A DNA stretch of 23,800 nucleotides from an uncultured Azospirillum sp. (lineage in GTDB: Bacteria; Pseudomonadota; Alphaproteobacteria; RF32; CAG-239), in the NCBI GenBank assembly GCA_900539605.1, contig UQCS01000025.1, positions 1 through 23,800 of the forward strand. The letters are read 5' to 3'. Each line of letters opens with the position of its first letter. Position 1 is the stretch's first letter. Both the position numbers and the translations under genes were made by a program. The notes under the pieces are model-generated. The model worked only from the letters and a program-made list of their open reading frames with translations, searched no databases and had not been told where the DNA came from. This document shows, one piece after another, positions 21,290 to 23,800 of this stretch.

Positions 21290-23673
21290 AATTTACATTA
21301 TCATGGTTAAAAGAACATTTGGATACCGAAGCAACGGTTGAGCAAATTGCCGAAAATCTGACCCGCATCGGCCTAGAAGTCGAAGAAGTCTTCAATCCTG
21401 CGGCCGGCTTGGAGGGTTTTGTCACTGCCCGGGTGGAAGAATGTGAAATGCATCCCGATTCAGATCACCTGCATCTTCTGAAAGTCAACACCGGCAAAGA
21501 GATGCTTCAGGTTGTCTGCGGTGCGCCCAACGTCCAAAAAGGCACTGTCGGCATTTTTGCGCCGGTCGGGGTGGTTATCCCTTGTTATAATGAAAAACTG
21601 ACAGTTGGCAAAATCCGCGGAGTTGAAAGTTTTGGTATGCTGTGTTCCGAAAAAGAACTGGGCATTGGTGAAGATCATGACGGCATTATTTCGCTGCCGG
21701 CGGAAACTCCGATCGGCGTTGCAGCAGCCAAAATGCTGAATATTGATCCGGTAATTGAAATTTCGATTACGCCCAACCGCGCCGAATGTCTGGGTGTTCG
21801 AGGGGTGGCGCGTGATCTGGCTGCATCGGGGCTGGGAAGTCTCAAGCCGTTGAAAATTCAAAAAACGGCAGGCAGTTTTGCCAACCCGGTCAATATTCGG
21901 GTTGAAAATGCGGCAGCCTGTCCGGTTTATACCGGCCGCTATATCCGCGGCGTCAACAACAAAGCTGAAACGCCCAAGTGGATGAAAGATCGTTTGGCGG
22001 CGATCGGACTGCGCCCGATTTCGCCTTTGGTTGATATCACCAACTACATCAATTATGACCTGGCGCGTCCGTTGCATGTTTTTGATGCCGATAAACTGAC
22101 CGGTGGTCTGGTTATTCGCGAAGCCCGCGAAGGTGAAAAGTTTGTGTCGTTGGAAGACAAAGAATATGCTTTAGACGATAAAAGCCTGGGTATCTGCGAC
22201 GATGATGGCGTACAATGTCTGGGCGGCATTATGGGCGGTGCGGCCAAAGGATGTTGTCCTGATACGGTGAATGTGTTGCTGGAAAGCGCCTATTTTACCC
22301 CCGGCGGAATTGCCCGCACCGGTCGTCACTTTCAAATTGAGTCCGATTCCCGCTATCGTTACGAACGCTGGGTCGATCCCAACTCCAACATTACGGGCTC
22401 CGATTACGCGACCCAACTGATTTTGGAAATTTGCGGCGGCGAGGCTTCGGAACTGACGGTTTGCGGCGAAGAGAATTATCGTGCGGCGCCAGTATATTTG
22501 CGTCCCGAACGGGTTAAAACTCTGGCCGGTATCGAAATCGGGCAGGCCGAAATCGTTCGTATTCTGACTGCACTCGGTTTTGAAGTCGGTGAAGAAAACG
22601 GCCGGTTGAAGGCTGTCTCTCCAACTTGGCGCGGCGATATTGAATGCGAAGCGGATCTGGTAGAAGAAGTGGTTCGTATGGCAGGGCTGGACAATATTCC
22701 GGCGCTGTCGATGCCGTGTGACGAATTCCCCAAACAAACCCTGAACCCGGCGCAACGCCGTACCGTAACCGTTAAGCACGAACTGGCCTCGCGCGGCATG
22801 TTTGAAACCGTGACCTGGAGTTTTACCGATTCCAAACTGGCGGTTCATTTTCGCAAATCGGGATCGGGGGTCAAACTGGCCAACCCGATCGCTTCCGAGT
22901 TGGATGAAATGCGTCCGTCGGTTTTGCCTAATTTATTGATCGGTACTCGCAATAATATTGCCCGCGGCGCCGGCAGCGTCAGTCTGTTTGAAGTTGGTCC
23001 GGAGTTTTGCGGTTGCAAACCCGGAGAACAAAAACTGGCGGCAGCGGGCGTTCGTTGGGGAAATACTTCCAAAAAACATTGGCTGGGCAATGAGCGCGCT
23101 TATGACGTTTTTGATGCCAAAGCGGATGCTTTGGCGGCAATTGCGGCGGCCAACGGTCCTTATGACAATGCGCAAGTAACAACTGATGCACCGGCCTATT
23201 ATCATCCTGGCCGCAGCGGTGCCCTTCGTCTTGGCAAAAACGTGTTGGCTTATTTCGGCGAGTTGCACCCTTCGGTGCTGAAGGCTTTTGATATCAAGGG
23301 CAGAGCAGTGGCGTTTGAAGTTTATCTCGACAATATTCCGCTGCCGCGCGGTAATGCCGGAAAATCGAAGAAGAAACTTGAACTGTCGGCGTTTCAGTCG
23401 GTGGACAAGGATCTGGCCTTTGTCGTCAATAAAGATGTGCCGGCAGCTCATATCGTGGCGGCGGCGCGCAATGCCGACAAAGAACATATTACCGATGTTC
23501 GCATCTTTGACGTTTATGAAGGCGCCAACTTGCCGGAAGGCAAGAAATCGATTGCACTGGGCCTGACTTTCCAACCGAAGGAAAAAACCTTTACCGATGC
23601 CGAAATCGATGCCTTGATGAAAAAGGTCATTCTGGAAGTCGGTAAAAAGACCGATGCGGTTTTGCGCCAGTAA
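21286..23673 (+). CDS. pheT: Phenylalanyl-tRNA synthetase beta subunit
   Basis: A complete 795-residue subunit, the normal length for bacteria. Domains in order: a short B1 start (KFTLSWLKEHLD), the EMAP-like tRNA-binding domain (about 40-150, with the ECEMHPDSDHLHLLKV motif), the B3/B4 editing domain (about 210-385, with RPISPLVDITNYI and ETRYERWVDP-like SRYRYERWVDP), the B5 DNA-binding-like domain (about 400-475), the catalytic-like B6/B7 core, and a C-terminal anticodon-binding FDX-ACB domain (about 700-794: SVDKDLAFVVN to the end). The 4-base ATGA overlap with pheS couples their translation in equal amounts. A strong terminator follows after 17 bases. Confidence 0.97.
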   Translation: MKFTLSWLKEHLDTEATVEQIAENLTRIGLEVEEVFNPAAGLEGFVTARVEECEMHPDSDHLHLLKVNTGKEMLQVVCGAPNVQKGTVGIFAPVGVVIPCYNEKLTVGKIRGVESFGMLCSEKELGIGEDHDGIISLPAETPIGVAAAKMLNIDPVIEISITPNRAECLGVRGVARDLAASGLGSLKPLKIQKTAGSFANPVNIRVENAAACPVYTGRYIRGVNNKAETPKWMKDRLAAIGLRPISPLVDITNYINYDLARPLHVFDADKLTGGLVIREAREGEKFVSLEDKEYALDDKSLGICDDDGVQCLGGIMGGAAKGCCPDTVNVLLESAYFTPGGIARTGRHFQIESDSRYRYERWVDPNSNITGSDYATQLILEICGGEASELTVCGEENYRAAPVYLRPERVKTLAGIEIGQAEIVRILTALGFEVGEENGRLKAVSPTWRGDIECEADLVEEVVRMAGLDNIPALSMPCDEFPKQTLNPAQRRTVTVKHELASRGMFETVTWSFTDSKLAVHFRKSGSGVKLANPIASELDEMRPSVLPNLLIGTRNNIARGAGSVSLFEVGPEFCGCKPGEQKLAAAGVRWGNTSKKHWLGNERAYDVFDAKADALAAIAAANGPYDNAQVTTDAPAYYHPGRSGALRLGKNVLAYFGELHPSVLKAFDIKGRAVAFEVYLDNIPLPRGNAGKSKKKLELSAFQSVDKDLAFVVNKDVPAAHIVAAARNADKEHITDVRIFDVYEGANLPEGKKSIALGLTFQPKEKTFTDAEIDALMKKVILEVGKKTDAVLRQ

Positions 23674-23690
23674 ACGTACGGCTTTTGCTA

Positions 23691-23722
23691 AAAAAACTCC
23701 CCGATTTCCGGGGAGTTTTTTT
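23691..23722 (+). terminator. Intrinsic terminator of the rpmI-pheT operon
   Basis: A6 + CTCCCCG (23691-23703) pairs perfectly with CGGGGAG + T6 (23709-23721) around ATTTC, followed by more Us. It is the clearest Rho-independent terminator in the window and works on both strands. Confidence 0.93.
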
Positions 23723-23734
23723 GTATTTAACTGC

Positions 23735-23760
23735 ATCAAAAAAAGGATCGTTTTTTTGAT
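23735..23760. repeat. Perfect 10-bp AT-rich hairpin after the pheT terminator
   Basis: ATCAAAAAAA (23735-23744) and TTTTTTTGAT (23751-23760) pair exactly around GGATCG. It could be a second, weaker terminator for whatever follows on the opposite strand, but it has no GC core. Confidence 0.55.
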
Positions 23761-23800
23761 ACGCCTTAAGTCTAGTTGATGATAATTAAAAAAGCAAACA

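Overview
The window looks like a chromosome segment of a diderm (Gram-negative) bacterium, most likely an alphaproteobacterium. The grounds are a LolCE/LolD lipoprotein-release system, a type Va autotransporter with an outer-membrane barrel, a membrane-bound ferritin (MbfA) of the kind studied in alphaproteobacteria, and a GAAC-N7-GAAC direct repeat of the alphaproteobacterial LexA type in front of a umuC-like polymerase. No order or species can be fixed from sequence alone; a host-associated lineage is a guess from the giant repeat-rich adhesin-like protein and the mixed base composition.

Layout. 1-2222: the 5' part of a DUF2339 membrane protein (minus, runs off the left edge), a divergent YbaK/EbsC-type aminoacyl-tRNA deacylase, and convergent to it an MbfA-type ferritin/VIT iron protein. 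2344-4911: two plus-strand membrane proteins without a recognised function; the second is AT-rich, carries TPR-like repeats and lies next to a tRNA-Pro(GGG) gene (minus). 5274-7431: DNA-damage genes, a LexA-boxed umuC-like translesion polymerase convergent with ogt (alkylation repair) and a small membrane protein overlapping ogt. 7510-9692: a two-gene plus-strand unit (family 2 glycosyltransferase and histidine phosphatase) facing a translationally coupled pair of small unknown genes. 9693-9945: a non-coding stretch with a perfect 22-bp inverted repeat, a long imperfect hairpin and a clear terminator.

9946-19325 is a long minus-strand block. In transcription order it holds lolC/E, lolD, a 2050-residue autotransporter, a secreted two-EF-hand protein, and an Hsp20 chaperone with a Gln/Ser-rich tail. 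The autotransporter is the most remarkable object: signal peptide, ankyrin-like N-terminus, a second hydrophobic segment ending in 11 glycines, a beta-helical passenger with nested repeats (22-24 residue units, and five tandem super-units of 107-117 residues), then a barrel ending in Phe.

19422-23722 is a translation operon: rpmI, rplT, an attenuator/terminator-like hairpin, pheS and pheT (ATGA overlap), closed by a strong intrinsic terminator. Intergenic regions are short. Three convergent gene pairs are separated by only 1-8 bp with no terminator visible. No insertion sequence, integrase, CRISPR array or rRNA gene was seen. The best leads for something new are the architecture of the autotransporter and the unexplained inverted repeat at 9724-9775.
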